64,000 nt of DNA from Notospermus geniculatus (lineage: Eukaryota; Nemertea; Pilidiophora; Heteronemertea; Lineidae). Under the pieces are notes generated by a model. That model ran no database searches, was not told the DNA's origin, and saw only the letters and a list, made by a program, of their open reading frames with translations. The stretch is taken from positions 99,488 to 163,487 of the forward strand of contig NMRB01000753.1 of assembly GCA_002633025.1 (NCBI GenBank), in the 5' to 3' direction. Positions 1 through 9,825 of the stretch are shown here, in pieces. The position numbers and the translations under genes were made by a program. Position 1 is the stretch's first letter; every line of letters starts with the position of its first letter.

Positions 1-711
1 TCGGGAAACAAGACACAATAACTCACGTAGTAGCCCTATGCTAACATGCACAGTTCTCAACCCGTAGGTGAGGAAATATGGTCGCACACTCGTGCATTCT
101 AGAAGTTTCTGTCTTGGAGGTACATGGTTGGGTCTGGGTTTTAGCCCTGTCTTAACGACACAGCGCGTATTTCTCTTCTGCCAATCAGTATTAGGGAATT
201 GAAAGGATCTGGATGGAAGAGGAAGATTTCCGTTACACGCGTACCCGAGCTTAATGTGGCATAACTGGCTTGACCCGTTTCATAAGACGAAATTCACACT
301 AAAATCATGGCAGATATAGGTCTATAGAAACACAGGTTCTTTCATTTTTCCTATGTTTCCAAGATACTAATTTCAGAGATTCTAATGGTGAAATGGTGAC
401 TTTAAATGTAGGCCTATTATTGATCACACTCAGGCTATTTGCAGATGTTACCTTACCATAGGCAGAATCAATACAACCAGCCGGCGCAGTATCGCATTTT
501 ATGCAGTGGGCAATCAATTTCACAGAAACGATATACTGTAGACTGCCGCGGAAACGGTTTGTAGGATACGCGTTGAAGATTTTCGTGTTGGAAGACTTTC
601 GTGCTATAGGATATGTGCTGTAGGACACGTGTTGAAGGATTGGTGTGTAGTGCATAGATTATCTTTCAAGAGAGAATTAACCTTTATCCTTTGAGCTTTT
701 AACCTATGTAA
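1..711. other. No recognisable feature upstream of the ATPase ORF
   Basis: I see no convincing coding region, RNA gene or repeat here. The only sizeable open frame (305-655, - strand) has no domain I recognise. The segment could be flanking DNA of the Polinton-type element or ordinary intron. Confidence 0.4.
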
Positions 712-1350
712 ATGAGTTCTAATCAGACTGTGTCAGATCTCAATAACGTGTTCCTATTTGAACCACATAATGCGATTATTTCTGGTGTCACTAATTCAGG
801 GAAAACACATTTCATCCTTGACCTCCTAGAGTCCATCTACCAAGACCATTTCGAGAATATAATCCTCTTTTGCCCAACATTTGACTTTAATCAGACATAT
901 AATCGGCAATGGCTCTTCAAAGATAAAAATTTCATTGTTTTCGATCCAGCATTGGTGAAAACTAATCTCAACGCAGTTCTATGGTGTTGTATGGAGATTT
1001 TTAAAGGTACAAACACTCTCTTTATAATTGATGATTGCGCGAACCTCCAAGATAGTAAACGGAAAGCAACAGAGATATGTAATCTCGCGTTCAGTGGCCG
1101 CCATTATCAAATTTCAACTTGGGTATTGATTCAGAAGTATAATTCAATTGTTAAAGATTTTAGAGAGAATATCAGATTACTGGTGCTTTTCTTTAACAAA
1201 GACGAGAATGCGATGAAGCAAGCATTAGAAGAAAATGCTATTATACCTAAAGAGATCAGAAAGGAGGTGATAAAGGAATTAAAGGATAACAGAAGTGCAA
1301 AGCTGGTTCTGAGACTACAATTTCCACATAACTTTCTGTTAATTAGGTAG
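712..1350 (+). CDS. Polinton/adintovirus-type genome-packaging ATPase (A32/FtsK-HerA class)
   Basis: A 212-residue open frame. Residues 25-34 read GVTNSGKTHF, a Walker A motif. Around residue 105 LFIIDDCA is a hydrophobic Walker B followed by acidic residues. Near residues 128-150 the segment FSGRHYQISTWVLIQKYN has the layout of the sensor region in A32-like packaging ATPases of Polintons/Mavericks and adintoviruses. In those elements the protein drives DNA into capsids. The length suits the family (roughly 200-250 residues) and the frame is intact from ATG to stop. No capsid, DNA polymerase B, protease or integrase gene is seen nearby, so this is a remnant of a 15-20 kb element. An A-rich tract follows the stop codon. 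The family call is firm; assignment to Polinton rather than a related endogenised virus is inference. Confidence 0.85.
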   Translation: MSSNQTVSDLNNVFLFEPHNAIISGVTNSGKTHFILDLLESIYQDHFENIILFCPTFDFNQTYNRQWLFKDKNFIVFDPALVKTNLNAVLWCCMEIFKGTNTLFIIDDCANLQDSKRKATEICNLAFSGRHYQISTWVLIQKYNSIVKDFRENIRLLVLFFNKDENAMKQALEENAIIPKEIRKEVIKELKDNRSAKLVLRLQFPHNFLLIR

Positions 1351-1513
1351 AAAGAAAATAAACATAAACGGGGTGAAAAAAAATCATTGTTCAATCAAGA
1401 AGTTTCTTCGTCAAATAAATGGTAATAGAAAATAACAAGTGTGAATCGTTGTGTGAATTTGTAGAAAAGAATAAATTTTATGCTTATTAATAGGATTAGG
1501 AGGTGCAGGATTA

Positions 1514-1726
1514 ATGTATGTATTTTATGAAAAAATGACTGAACCTGTACATGTGACAATTTATTCTTGTGACGAATGTGATAGAGAATTTAAAAACAAA
1601 ATAACTTTTATAAGGCACAAGAAAACTAAACATTTGGTTCACATGAAAATGATGAAAATGAATAATTCAACTTATCTGCTACTTCATGTTGTAATTTATG
1701 ATTTTGAAGACATTTATTATGCTTAA
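1514..1726 (+). CDS. Small C2H2 zinc-finger ORF
   Basis: A 70-residue frame. Residues from about 18 carry one C2H2 finger with the spacing C-x2-C-x12-H-x4-H (core CDECDREFKNKITFIRHKKT). The rest is low complexity and reads antisense through another finger on the opposite strand. It may be a Polinton accessory gene fragment or a decayed finger exon. The finger pattern is visible; the function is unknown. Confidence 0.4.
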   Translation: MYVFYEKMTEPVHVTIYSCDECDREFKNKITFIRHKKTKHLVHMKMMKMNNSTYLLLHVVIYDFEDIYYA

Positions 1727-1823
1727 AACATTTATCACATTTTCCACATCGTTTTATACTTCTAAGATAATCTGATAATAAGCAAGAAGTCAATCTCCAG
1801 AATTCACGAATTTTCGACCCCAA
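1626..1823 (-). CDS. Small C2H2 zinc-finger ORF on the opposite strand
   Basis: A 65-residue frame antisense to the tail of the 1514-1726 frame. It carries one C2H2 finger, C-x2-C-x12-H-x3-H (CGKCDKCFKHNKCLQNHKLQ, then H). The two fingers face each other within about 190 bp. Its 5' part runs into the Penelope-terminus-like repeat at 1796. It may be a remnant of an inverted duplication or of two convergent genes. Confidence 0.35.
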   Translation of the reverse strand: MGSKIREFWRLTSCLLSDYLRSIKRCGKCDKCFKHNKCLQNHKLQHEVADKLNYSFSSFSCEPNV

Positions 1824-1920
1824 CCGGGGTCTTTTTCAAGTGGAACTTTACAATCTGAAACTCTAGAAAAGACTGAGCTGAAACCCAAATGTAGAACTAA
1901 CACCTGTGTAGACAGGATGG
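1796..1920 (-). repeat. Retroelement-terminus-like repeat, copy 1
   Basis: This about 125-bp segment matches 32031-32160 in the same orientation. Both contain a short hairpin, TTTTCGACCCCAA followed by CGGGGTCTT, then the conserved words AGAAAAGACT and TGTAGA. It abuts the - strand Penelope-like RT, so it is probably the 3' terminal region of that element. The pairing is visible; the assignment to a Penelope end is inference. Confidence 0.5.
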
Positions 1921-1937
1921 GTGAGAAGGAAAGAATA

Positions 1938-2069
1938 GTGTCCAAGCACCACAAATGGTTGCTGGGCCTAATTAAGAGAGTGGATGTAATTAAGGAAAGA
2001 AAAGTGTCCAAGCCCCACGGATGGTTGCTGGACCTAATAAAGGGGGTGGATGTAATTAAGGAGAAACTG
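1938..2069. repeat. Two-copy tandem repeat, period 66 bp
   Basis: Two units begin at 1938 and 2004, both starting GTGTCCAAGC and sharing ATGGTTGCTGG and GTGGATGTAATTAAGGA. It lies 3' of the - strand Penelope-like RT and may belong to its untranslated end. Confidence 0.7.
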
Positions 2070-2148
2070 ATTTAGCTGAAAGAAAAGGGTTTAATAAATA
2101 TGACATGTGTAATACATAACAAGCACAAAGCGAAAAGATGCACGAAGG

Positions 2149-2790
2149 TCAACACAAAGTAAAAGAAAATAAAAGGAAGTCAACTTCCAGATTTGTAGGA
2201 AAAAACCAGAATGGATAATGCAAATCACTGAGCAATGAGAAGAATAGGGCGAGGAGGAATAGAGCAAAGGGGGGGGNNNNNNNNNNNNNNNNNNNNNNNN
2301 NNNNNNNNNNNNNNNNNNNNNNNNNNNNNNNNNNNNNNNNNNNNNNNNNNNNNNNNNNNNNNNNNNNNNNNNNNNNNNNNNNNTTCTGGGAGGAAGGGGA
2401 TGCATCCCAAGTGAACCTGATGGTGGGGTGGAACTCATTGAGCCTGTCAACGAAATCCTCCAGTTTTTTACGTCCATGGGTCCACACAGAGAAAACATCA
2501 TCTATGAACCTGAGCCAGTTGTAGGGTTTGAAGGGGGAAATAGCCAGGGCCTGTGACTCGAGCATGTGCATGAAAATGATAGCGTATGAGGGGGCCATTT
2601 TAGTTCCTATCGCAGTTCCTGAGACCTGTAAGAAAAACCTTAAGTGGAATTCAAAGGCATTCTTAGATAGGACAAAATGGGCCAGCGTACATATGTCCTT
2701 GATCACGCCCTCTGGTAGGCCCTGTTTAGTCAAGAATGCCGAGAGGGCATTTATTTTTCTTACAATAATGTTCAATGTCTTTATCACTTC
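2149..2790 (-). pseudogene. Penelope-like retroelement reverse transcriptase fragment (gapped)
   Basis: Read on the - strand, the frame contains LQVSGTAIGTKMAPSYA, then NWLRFIDDVFSVW, then LNEFHPTIRFTWD. These match the Penelope-like (PLE) RT signature: a GTAxGTKMAPSYA block, the RFIDD catalytic motif and an HPTIKFT block. PLEs are retroelements with an RT related to telomerase, often with a GIY-YIG nuclease at the C-terminus. The assembly gap 2277-2383 cuts the frame just after the HPTIRFT block and no nuclease is visible beyond it. Upstream the frame continues without a stop into LINE-type sequence (see 2791-3410). I treat it as a truncated copy. Confidence 0.8.
2277..2383. other. Assembly gap (run of n)
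   Basis: A run of n, preceded by a run of G that probably stalled sequencing. The true length is unknown. It interrupts the Penelope-like RT. Confidence 0.99.
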
Positions 2791-3410
2791 AACGTCTTTA
2801 CCACTAATTATTCTCCTCATCTGATCTTCATCATAACCGACTGACGAATATAAAGCTTCATATTTGTCGGCAAATCGATCTGCAATGGCTCTATCGCCCA
2901 GGGCATCATCAATTCTAGTTACATGTACAAAGGTCATGTTCTTCCTTTTACCTTGATTAATTTCCAAAAATATTTATCACTTTTTTCTATATATGACATC
3001 GCAATTCTGTTACTTGCCCCAATCTTGTTATTCTTTTTTGCCATTTTTACAGCGTGGTGATATCGTGACCTTGTAGTTTTTCTTATTTCAAACACCACTC
3101 CTTGCCTTTGTGCCCCCCCCCCCGGCTTTCCAGATATTATGCCATAACATCGCTCTTTCTCTAAGTTCTCTGATATTATCATTCCAACCAGGTAATGGTT
3201 TACTACTCTCAGCTTTGGGCGAATGATTTCCCTTTTTGGGAAAGCATTCGTCCGCCGCGGCTATGCAAGCACCAATGATTTTGTCGTGCAGCGACTCAAT
3301 TTCACAGCGGTTACCTATGTTACAATCAACGTCATTCAACTCCCTGTCAAGTCTCAGCTTATACCGCGCAATATGCTCATCACTCAGTTCGCTGTAAGGC
3401 AGTCAGTGAA
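2791..3410 (-). pseudogene. L2/CR1-like LINE fragment (linker before the RT domain)
   Basis: Successive - strand frames read LPGWNDNIRELRERAMLWHN, then TRSRYHHAVKMAKKN, then SYIEKSDKYFWKLIKVKG, then IADRFADKYEALYSSVGYDE. This is the order of the endonuclease-RT linker of CR1/L2-like non-LTR retrotransposons (PGWN, RYH, FWK and an IADxFADKYxxLY block). Frame changes occur near 3110, where a C run lies, and near 2950. The 5' endonuclease is not recognisable beyond about 3410. At about 2790 LINE sequence passes in frame into Penelope-like RT. Confidence 0.65.
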
Positions 3411-3724
3411 AAATAGGCCATGTGCACCCAAACAAAAGACTTGCGTGCACGAAAAGTTGCGAAGGCTTCGTGAATATGGCCCCTCGTACGTTGACCGGCA
3501 GAGGTCACTTGGACGCCATCTCTTGATGTGACTCCATTGATAGACTCGGCGTGAATATTGTGGCGCCACTCATAGTCGTGTTCTGCAGGTACTTTCTAAT
3601 TCCCTTTGGGTCGTTTGTATTTATCTTGACCACCAGCGTGGCGTGGTGGTGCTTATTAAAAGTTGAATTTTCAATTTTTACTCATGCAATTCATCAGCTT
3701 AACTGTGAAGTGCTCCCTTTCCAG

Positions 3725-3770
3725 GCCAAACTGCTTGGTGACTACCTCATCGTAGGAATCGTCTCAGATC
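3725..3770 (+). CDS. PCYT2-like cytidylyltransferase, exon A
   Basis: A 46-bp exon preceded by a pyrimidine tract and CCTTTCCAG and followed by GTAAGT. It starts in phase 0 and encodes AKLLGDYLIVGIVSD plus one base. In CTP:phosphoethanolamine and CTP:phosphocholine cytidylyltransferases the matching block (QAxxxGDYLIVGVxSD) follows the HxGH catalytic motif and forms a core strand of the nucleotidyltransferase fold. Its one-base overhang joins the two-base overhang of the exon at 4694 in frame, giving SD-H-LIRENKRPPVY across the junction. The exon with HxGH must lie upstream of this window. Whether it is the first or second domain of a PCYT2 protein, or a separate paralogue, cannot be settled from this piece. 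Confidence 0.75.
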
Positions 3771-3929
3771 GTAAGTAGTCGTCTGTAGAGAGGACGTGTC
3801 GACATTCATTTTGGCCTACACGATGGCAGCGTTTGGTAACGTCTCAACTTTAGTCATTCTTGGATGAGGCATTTCAACATTGCTCTCGAGTCAACAATCC
3901 TGGCGGTGTCTGTTCGGTAGACGGTAAAA

Positions 3930-4640
3930 AGACACTTGAAAAAACGACACCGGAAAAAGACACTGTAAAAAGACACTGGAAATAAAGACACTGGTAAAAA
4001 AGTCACTGGGAAAATAGACACTGGAACTCGAGATTCCTGAGATTGTACTGTTAGCACAATAGGTGGATTGGACATGTTGTGTCAAGCTGAACTATCCACA
4101 GTTTTTTTTTGTTTTGGCTTCAGCTGAGCAAAAATATCTCGGACTGTGGACCTTAAGAGTTGTGTACCCACTGAATTGTGGGTCCTTGTCAAGTGTGATT
4201 GCCTTCTATAGTTACTCCATCCTGCAGGTGGTTTCCCATCCAAAGCTGTGATCACCACTGAAACAAGTGACCTGTAAACATTGGAGCACAATAAAAGTAG
4301 AGCAATCTGAAACTATCTGACATTTTGAGTGCAAAATCCCTCATGTTTCCAATCACTTAAATGTAGTTCATAGGTTTCAATGTCGAAATTCTTGGATTAA
4401 ATTGCCCCAGGCAGAAGCAGTCATCCTTCTTCCCCGACTTAGCCCTCTCGTCATTGCCTGAATTATCCATTTCCTCATCATGCAACAATGAGTGATGGTT
4501 TTGTGAAATTACTCTTTTTTCCCAGTGTCTATTTTTCCATTGACCTTTTCCAGTGTCTATTTTTCCGACGACATTTTTTCCAGTGTCTTTTTTACCATGT
4601 TTACTGTGTCTTTTTTCCGGTGTCTTTTTTTCCATGTCTT
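3930..4640. repeat. Inverted minisatellite arms inside the host intron
   Basis: At about 3930-4025 an irregular 15-18 bp unit (AAAAAGACACTGG) repeats six or so times. At about 4518-4640 the complementary unit (CCAGTGTCTTTTTT) repeats. The arms could fold across an about 480-bp loop. The whole structure lies in the 923-bp intron between the exons at 3725 and 4694. Confidence 0.75.
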
Positions 4641-4693
4641 TTTTACCTGGATCCTGTCTGTTCATACCTATATATGACATTTATCTCCCACAG

Positions 4694-4855
4694 ATCTGAT
4701 CAGGGAAAATAAGAGGCCCCCTGTTTACACCGAAAATGAGCGCTATAGAATAGCACGGGCAATGCGATGGATTGATGAGGTGTATGAGAATGCTCCCTAT
4801 ATGAACCCTATTTCACTGTTAGATGACCTTGGAGTTGATTATCTTGTCCACGGCG
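4694..4855 (+). CDS. PCYT2-like cytidylyltransferase, exon B
   Basis: A 162-bp exon between TATCTCCCACAG and GTAAGTAG, phase 1 at both ends, with no stop. It encodes RPPVYTENERYRIARAMRWI, then DEVYENAPYMNPISLLDDLG, then VDYLVHG. This follows the cytidylyltransferase block in which PPV(F/Y)TxxERY is followed by (K/R)W(V/I)DEV, APY and a final VHG. These enzymes make CDP-ethanolamine or CDP-choline in the Kennedy pathway, in the cytosol or on the ER. VDYLVHG differs from the CDFCVHG form usual in PCYT2 domain 1. So a PCYT2-like paralogue, or an enzyme with another phosphorylated substrate, remains possible. Confidence 0.85.
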
Positions 4856-5888
4856 GTAAGTAGTTGATAGCAGAGTCTTCATGAAGGAGCGGTTATGTAT
4901 TTACAGCGAGTGCTTTAAAAACTTGTTTCAAAACAGCCACATACATGAATAGGCCTAATACAGAATTAAAGATTATTGGTCTTGGTTCCAGTGACCTGAG
5001 GTTGAATAGGCCTATATTGAAGAAAGGTAATTTGCAAAAAAAACGATTCGTTGTAGAAACAGAAGTTGAGGTGCTAGATGCTTCGCCAGGGGCACAATGA
5101 TTGCATCGATGCAGATGAAAGTATCACTGAGAAGGTGCATTGTGCATGAAGCCAATGCACCCTCTCACGAAATTAGGGTTCTTGTGAAACTGCAAGTGAA
5201 ATACTGAGCAGCAGCTTTGGAGATACCATCCTCCCACAGCAGGGGTTTTTACCTCGCTCCTCTTCATCCGCTCACACAAACCCCTGCCGACATTCACCGG
5301 AATCCGTGGAGTATCAAAGCCATTCCAGCAAATGTTCATCCCCACCATCTCCTCTCAAATAGGCCGGTGATTGATACACATGAACTACGCAGGTTTGAAC
5401 AAAGCTGGCCCAGCAGGTCAACGTGAAATAACTCCAGCGGCGTATCTGTTTGGCGACGTGTGGCCTGAGAATGATATACATTCTGTGCGATGAATGTAGG
5501 ATAGGCTAAACTCAACTTAGGTTGAATCGAGCGGTTTAAGTAGGTTAATGGTCGGCATGGGTCGGAATAACCAATGTCAGCTGTTTGGCTGTGAATATTA
5601 TTACAAGGGCGGTTATACATGTATACGTGTAACTGATCTCTAGTTAGGGTGAGGTGAGGAAGCTGAGGTACTTCGGCACTGTGTTGTGCGTCACACTACG
5701 ATACAATATACGTGTAATGCCTGTCATCTTAAGGTGACTCAGAAATGGCGTTCGCTGATTGGGCGCATTTTCTTGTGCGCCAAATACCCCAGCAAATCAG
5801 GCGGATGTCCTCAGGGGTTTGTCTGCGGTGACGAAGGGAGCGAGCAGTAAGAACGCCTGATATTCCCAAGATGTGGAGATACCGGCAA
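4856..5888. other. Intronic sequence without recognised features
   Basis: I see no coding exon, tRNA or clear repeat between the exon-B donor and the element that begins at 5892. Confidence 0.4.
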
Positions 5889-5891
5889 TAA

Positions 5892-7410
5892 GGGAGCTTG
5901 TCCAAATTATTTGAGGCGATTTTTTGGCGGTTTTCTGGCTAATTTTTGGTGAATATTTGGCGATTTTGAAAAAATTCGCCACAAAATAGCCGTATAATCG
6001 CCAAGCATTCGCCACAAAACCGCCAGAACTTCGCCACAAAATAACCAGAAATTCACTACAAAATCGCCGAAACTTCGCCACCAATTCGCCCCAAAATCGC
6101 CAAATATTCACCACAAGTTCATCTGAAATTCGACACCGGTTCGACCTCGCAGGAAAAGCCTCTTGACCTTTTTTGGAGATCGTTCTTCCGGCATAAAACA
6201 AGGGGATTCAGTCATGTCGTGCTAGGCCGCGCCTGGTGGTGATGGTCGAGACTCAGAGCATGAGAGAGAGAGAGAAGAGGAGACGACAGTGCTAGTTTTA
6301 TCAGGCATTTGTGACAAAATAACAAGTCGTTACCCATCAAATAGATAGGCCTAAAGGCCTAACCACCTCTTGGAAACCTACGAGAATTAGGCCTACATAC
6401 ATGTACAACTGACACCAAATCTAAGCTGTATTTTGTCCCATAAATCCACAAACACGACAAACAGCTGATCAACATGAATGACATGACGAAAACAGCGCTG
6501 TGTTTTGTTTGTTTTTGTTTACGCATGCAGGAGTGTTGGATCCGTATCCTACTCCGCCGCCGCTTTGCCCTTCCTCCCGGAGTACACTTCAGCAGCGATC
6601 ATAGCGGCTGATTGCTGGAACTACCGATATCTCATTTGCATGATATTCAAATTGGGTATGATGACGAATGAGTGACAGCCAGCATGGTCAAGATGAACAC
6701 CGGTATTCCGTCGGCAAGTGAGTCGTGCGTAAACGATAAAATCTAAACAATGCCAGGCCAGAAAGTAATGGAATGCAGGTGAATGAAAGATTACTAACGA
6801 AGGAAACTTGTCCTCACAGGAAAACTGTGTCGCTTTTTGACAAATGAGTCTACAATTGCAATATTCTGGCGAGGTCAAAACTTTTTGCACGTCGATATCA
6901 AGATGGCCGACTTTTGAACAGATCGAGGACGGAAGAAGCATGTGAAGCATGGTTCACTTCGGTAGGCTAATTGTCATCTGATTGTTAGGCCTACAAGTTA
7001 GGGGCCTATGTCTAGGCCTATGCAGCTTTATCGCCGACCGAGATCTTGCAGTAGGCAATGTTTTTGACGCAGAAAATCAACCCACGACGGCTCGTTATGC
7101 CACAAACAATTCGACGTCAATCTCTTCGGCCATGTCGGCAGAGTCAAACTATCTGCCAAAAACTCGCCACACGTTCGCCAGAAAACCGCCCCACATTCGC
7201 CACAAAATCGCCGCCAATTCGCCACTAAATCGCCAAAAAACCGCCAGACAATCGCCAAAAATCCACCACAAAATCGCCGTCAATTCGCCACAAAATCGCC
7301 AACAAACCACCGGAAAATCACCTTCTCCCCTTGGCGATTTTCTGGCGGATTTTTGGAGAATTTTCGGCGATATTTTGGCGATTTTCGGCGATTAATTTGG
7401 ACAAGCTCCC
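5892..7410. mobile_element. Non-autonomous PIF/Harbinger-like element with subterminal CGCCA repeats
   Basis: The ends are inverted: GGGAGCTTGTCCAAATTA at 5892 and its complement ending at 7410. The flanks are TAA at 5889-5891 and TAA at 7411-7413, a 3-bp duplication of the TWA type used by PIF/Harbinger. Just inside each end are dozens of direct and inverted copies of a short word (TTCGCCACAAAATCGCC and relatives), at about 5920-6120 and 7140-7390. Dense subterminal repeats commonly serve as transposase binding sites. Long open frames in these zones only read through the repeats. No transposase is encoded. The size is 1519 bp. Confidence 0.8.
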
Positions 7411-7604
7411 TAAGTCTATTCATGCTCCACGCAGACCGCACCACGCCACACTCATGTACATGGGCTATTTTTTATACGGTTGGTTGAAAAAAAACTGCCA
7501 CATCAATTGATTTTAGCAGGTCTAAGCTCTCAAATAAAGCCCAAAACCAGCAATTTGAATTTGCATAACATTTTTATATTTACATGTGTAGAAACATTGA
7601 TAAT

Positions 7605-8495
7605 CATGTACAGGCATTGACTGATGTTGATCTACAGCTGATATCTTGAATATTTTAAATAATATCGCACCAATTTTGACACGGTTTGTTGCATAAGACT
7701 GGAACACTTGTTGATCACATTTCAGCATCAAAATTTGGAAATTTCAAAACTTCAAAATTATGAAATAGCTCATCAGAAAAAAAAACTTGAAAATTAAAAT
7801 ATTTGTTTTGTAATTTTATTTTCATTTTGATAGTAGTGATAGAATGGAACGTTCTGCGAATTTTGGCCCGTGTTTCATCAAAATCTGTCGAGTGGTTGCT
7901 GCGATATTTGAGTTTATCATTGTTTTATAATTTGTGATTTTCTTGATTTTTTGTTACAAAATTCTGATGTCAGTAGGCAGAGGGGAACTCAAATCATAAA
8001 ATTATAAAATTTTCGACAATTCGCCTAAACTGGCTATAATTTACGCATACGGTATCTTTCAAAATATCAACATTTTGATATTTCAATATTTCTGGCCAGT
8101 TAACATCAAGAAGTTTCAAAATAAAGCAAACCTATAATCTGAGGTTAGTTTTATCTAATGGAATCAAAATGTCTTGAAAAAAACGTGAAAATTTCAAATT
8201 TTAAAAATTTTAATAATCTGAGATATCTCAGCAACCACTCAACAGATTTTGAAGAAACAAATTTGAACATCCTTGGAAAGTTCCATTCTAACAGACCTAC
8301 TATAAGAATGAAAGTAAGGCTTTTTTCTAATGAGCTATTGCATACATGTAATCGTCAAATGTCAAAGATTTCGATGCAGAAATATGACCAACAAGTTTTC
8401 CTTTCATATGCATTTTTGTAAAAATTGGTGCAGTAGTATTTGAAATATTGAGGATATCAGGTGTAGATAAACATCAGTCAATGCCTCTACATCGC
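7605..8495. repeat. Old, diverged foldback element
   Basis: Segments at about 7610-7720 and 7830-7920 recur in inverted, diverged form at about 8365-8495 and 8218-8305. Shared words include CAGTCAATGCCT, CAGCAACCACT and GAACGTTC versus GAAAGTTC. The centre is near 8050. The sequence is AT rich and has no coding signal. Confidence 0.55.
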
Positions 8496-8913
8496 TAGTG
8501 TATTACGATTATCTGAGGTTGCAAATGAACCGAGTTTTTCAGACAAAATGGCGCGTTAAAAGAAAAGTTACCAATCGATTTTCGTTGCAAGTTCTGATAA
8601 TAAAGAGTAGCCCTTGAGGAACAACTGGCCAAAATTTCAACGATTTGGAGAAACGTTTTCGCTCTACACAGGGGAGTAAACCGTTTCGATTGCAGGGTCC
8701 TGCTGTACATTCATACATAAAGCATGTATTGACTTGGTGAGGGCGGGTTCGAAATTTTGAATATTGTGACATCCTGATTGGTTCTGTGTATAGGCGACGT
8801 TAGCGCCACTGATTTTGCAGTGGCTGTGCTCCTCGACTGATTGATGGTAATGAAGTGGGAGTGTTGTGTTACCACAGGAGGTTGTCCAGAAGTGTTTGTT
8901 ATGTTGTTTTTGG

Positions 8914-8941
8914 TCTTGGTGTGTGTGCGTGTGTGTGTGTC
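8914..8941. repeat. Imperfect (GT)n microsatellite
   Basis: A short alternating TG run interrupted by GC. Confidence 0.8.
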
Positions 8942-8969
8942 CGTCTGTCACGCCTTCATATCTTATCTC

Positions 8970-9290
8970 CTTCAACAGATACAGTCCTGGTAACACATCC
9001 TACCCCTAGGTTTGTCAACCTGGGCAATCCAATGAGCTAATCATTTTCAACATCAGATGCCTCCATCATGATGTAATCAAAATATCAGACTTGATATTTT
9101 GTCCGTCATGCTTTTATCTGATGTCATAACTCGTCTTCTTTAGCACCTAGAGTAACAGAAACAAGTTCTACCCTTAGGTTTTCATACCCTAGGAATCGAA
9201 TGGACTGATTACTTTTTTATCTGAGATGTAGGGGTCATGGTGATATCGATATCACAAATTTGATATTTTGAGATAACTTGCCATAGTGTC
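8970..9290. repeat. Diverged tandem duplication (about 180 bp)
   Basis: Two diverged units share CTACCC(C/T)TAGGTTT, AATCxAATG and the ending TTGATATTTTG. No function is visible. Confidence 0.5.
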
Positions 9291-9409
9291 AACTGAGCAA
9301 CATGAAACAAGTCTTAGTTCACGCCTGCTTATCTAAGGACTGGACTGTGTTAAAATTCTCAGCCTCACGTGTCCGAGTGATTGAAATATTATCATGAGAT
9401 TTTGATATA

Positions 9410-9670
9410 TCAAACGTGATAATTTGAAATATCTCTGCCTGTGGTAGAGATAGAGGCATGGTAGAGGGATGTTATCACCTATAGTTGGGTTATTGATGAT
9501 GCCGATTTCGATTATGCAACAACTTCGATAATCAGAGGTCAAGGTCAAGGTCACGCTTGATAATTTGACATATCTCTGCCTGTGGTAGAGGCAGAGGCAT
9601 GATATCAGACATGGGCCTACTTAGGTTATTGAGAATGCCCATTTCGATTATGCAATGACCTTGATGATCA
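9410..9670. repeat. Tandem duplication (about 137 bp)
   Basis: Both units contain ATCTCTGCCTGTGGTAGAG, a GGTTATTG(A) word and CATTTCGATTATGCAA or CGATTTCGATTATGCAA, in the same order. Confidence 0.65.
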
Positions 9671-9674
9671 GATA

Positions 9675-9825
9675 TGGTGACAGGGCAAAACGTACGCGGA
9701 CAAAACGTATCTAGGACAAAAGGTACCATTTGTCCGGATACCTTTTGTCCTAGGTACATTTTGTCCGGGTACCTTTTGTCCAGTACCAATTGTCCGGGTA
9801 CATTTTGTCCTAGAACCATCAGATA
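9675..9825. repeat. Two-orientation minisatellite of ACAAAAGGTACC / CCTTTTGTCC words
   Basis: Three or so units read GGACAAAA, and about six then read in the inverse orientation as TTTTGTCCGGGTAC. The run can fold on itself. Confidence 0.75.

Noticed and set aside
3854-4075. Repetitive peptide frames (FPVSLFPVSF type) here and at 4357-4712
   Set aside because: Generated by the inverted GACACTGG minisatellite.
5797-6201. 134-codon frame and its counterpart at 6982-7395
   Set aside because: Both read through the CGCCA subterminal repeats of a non-coding element; the apparent protein repeats only mirror the DNA repeats.
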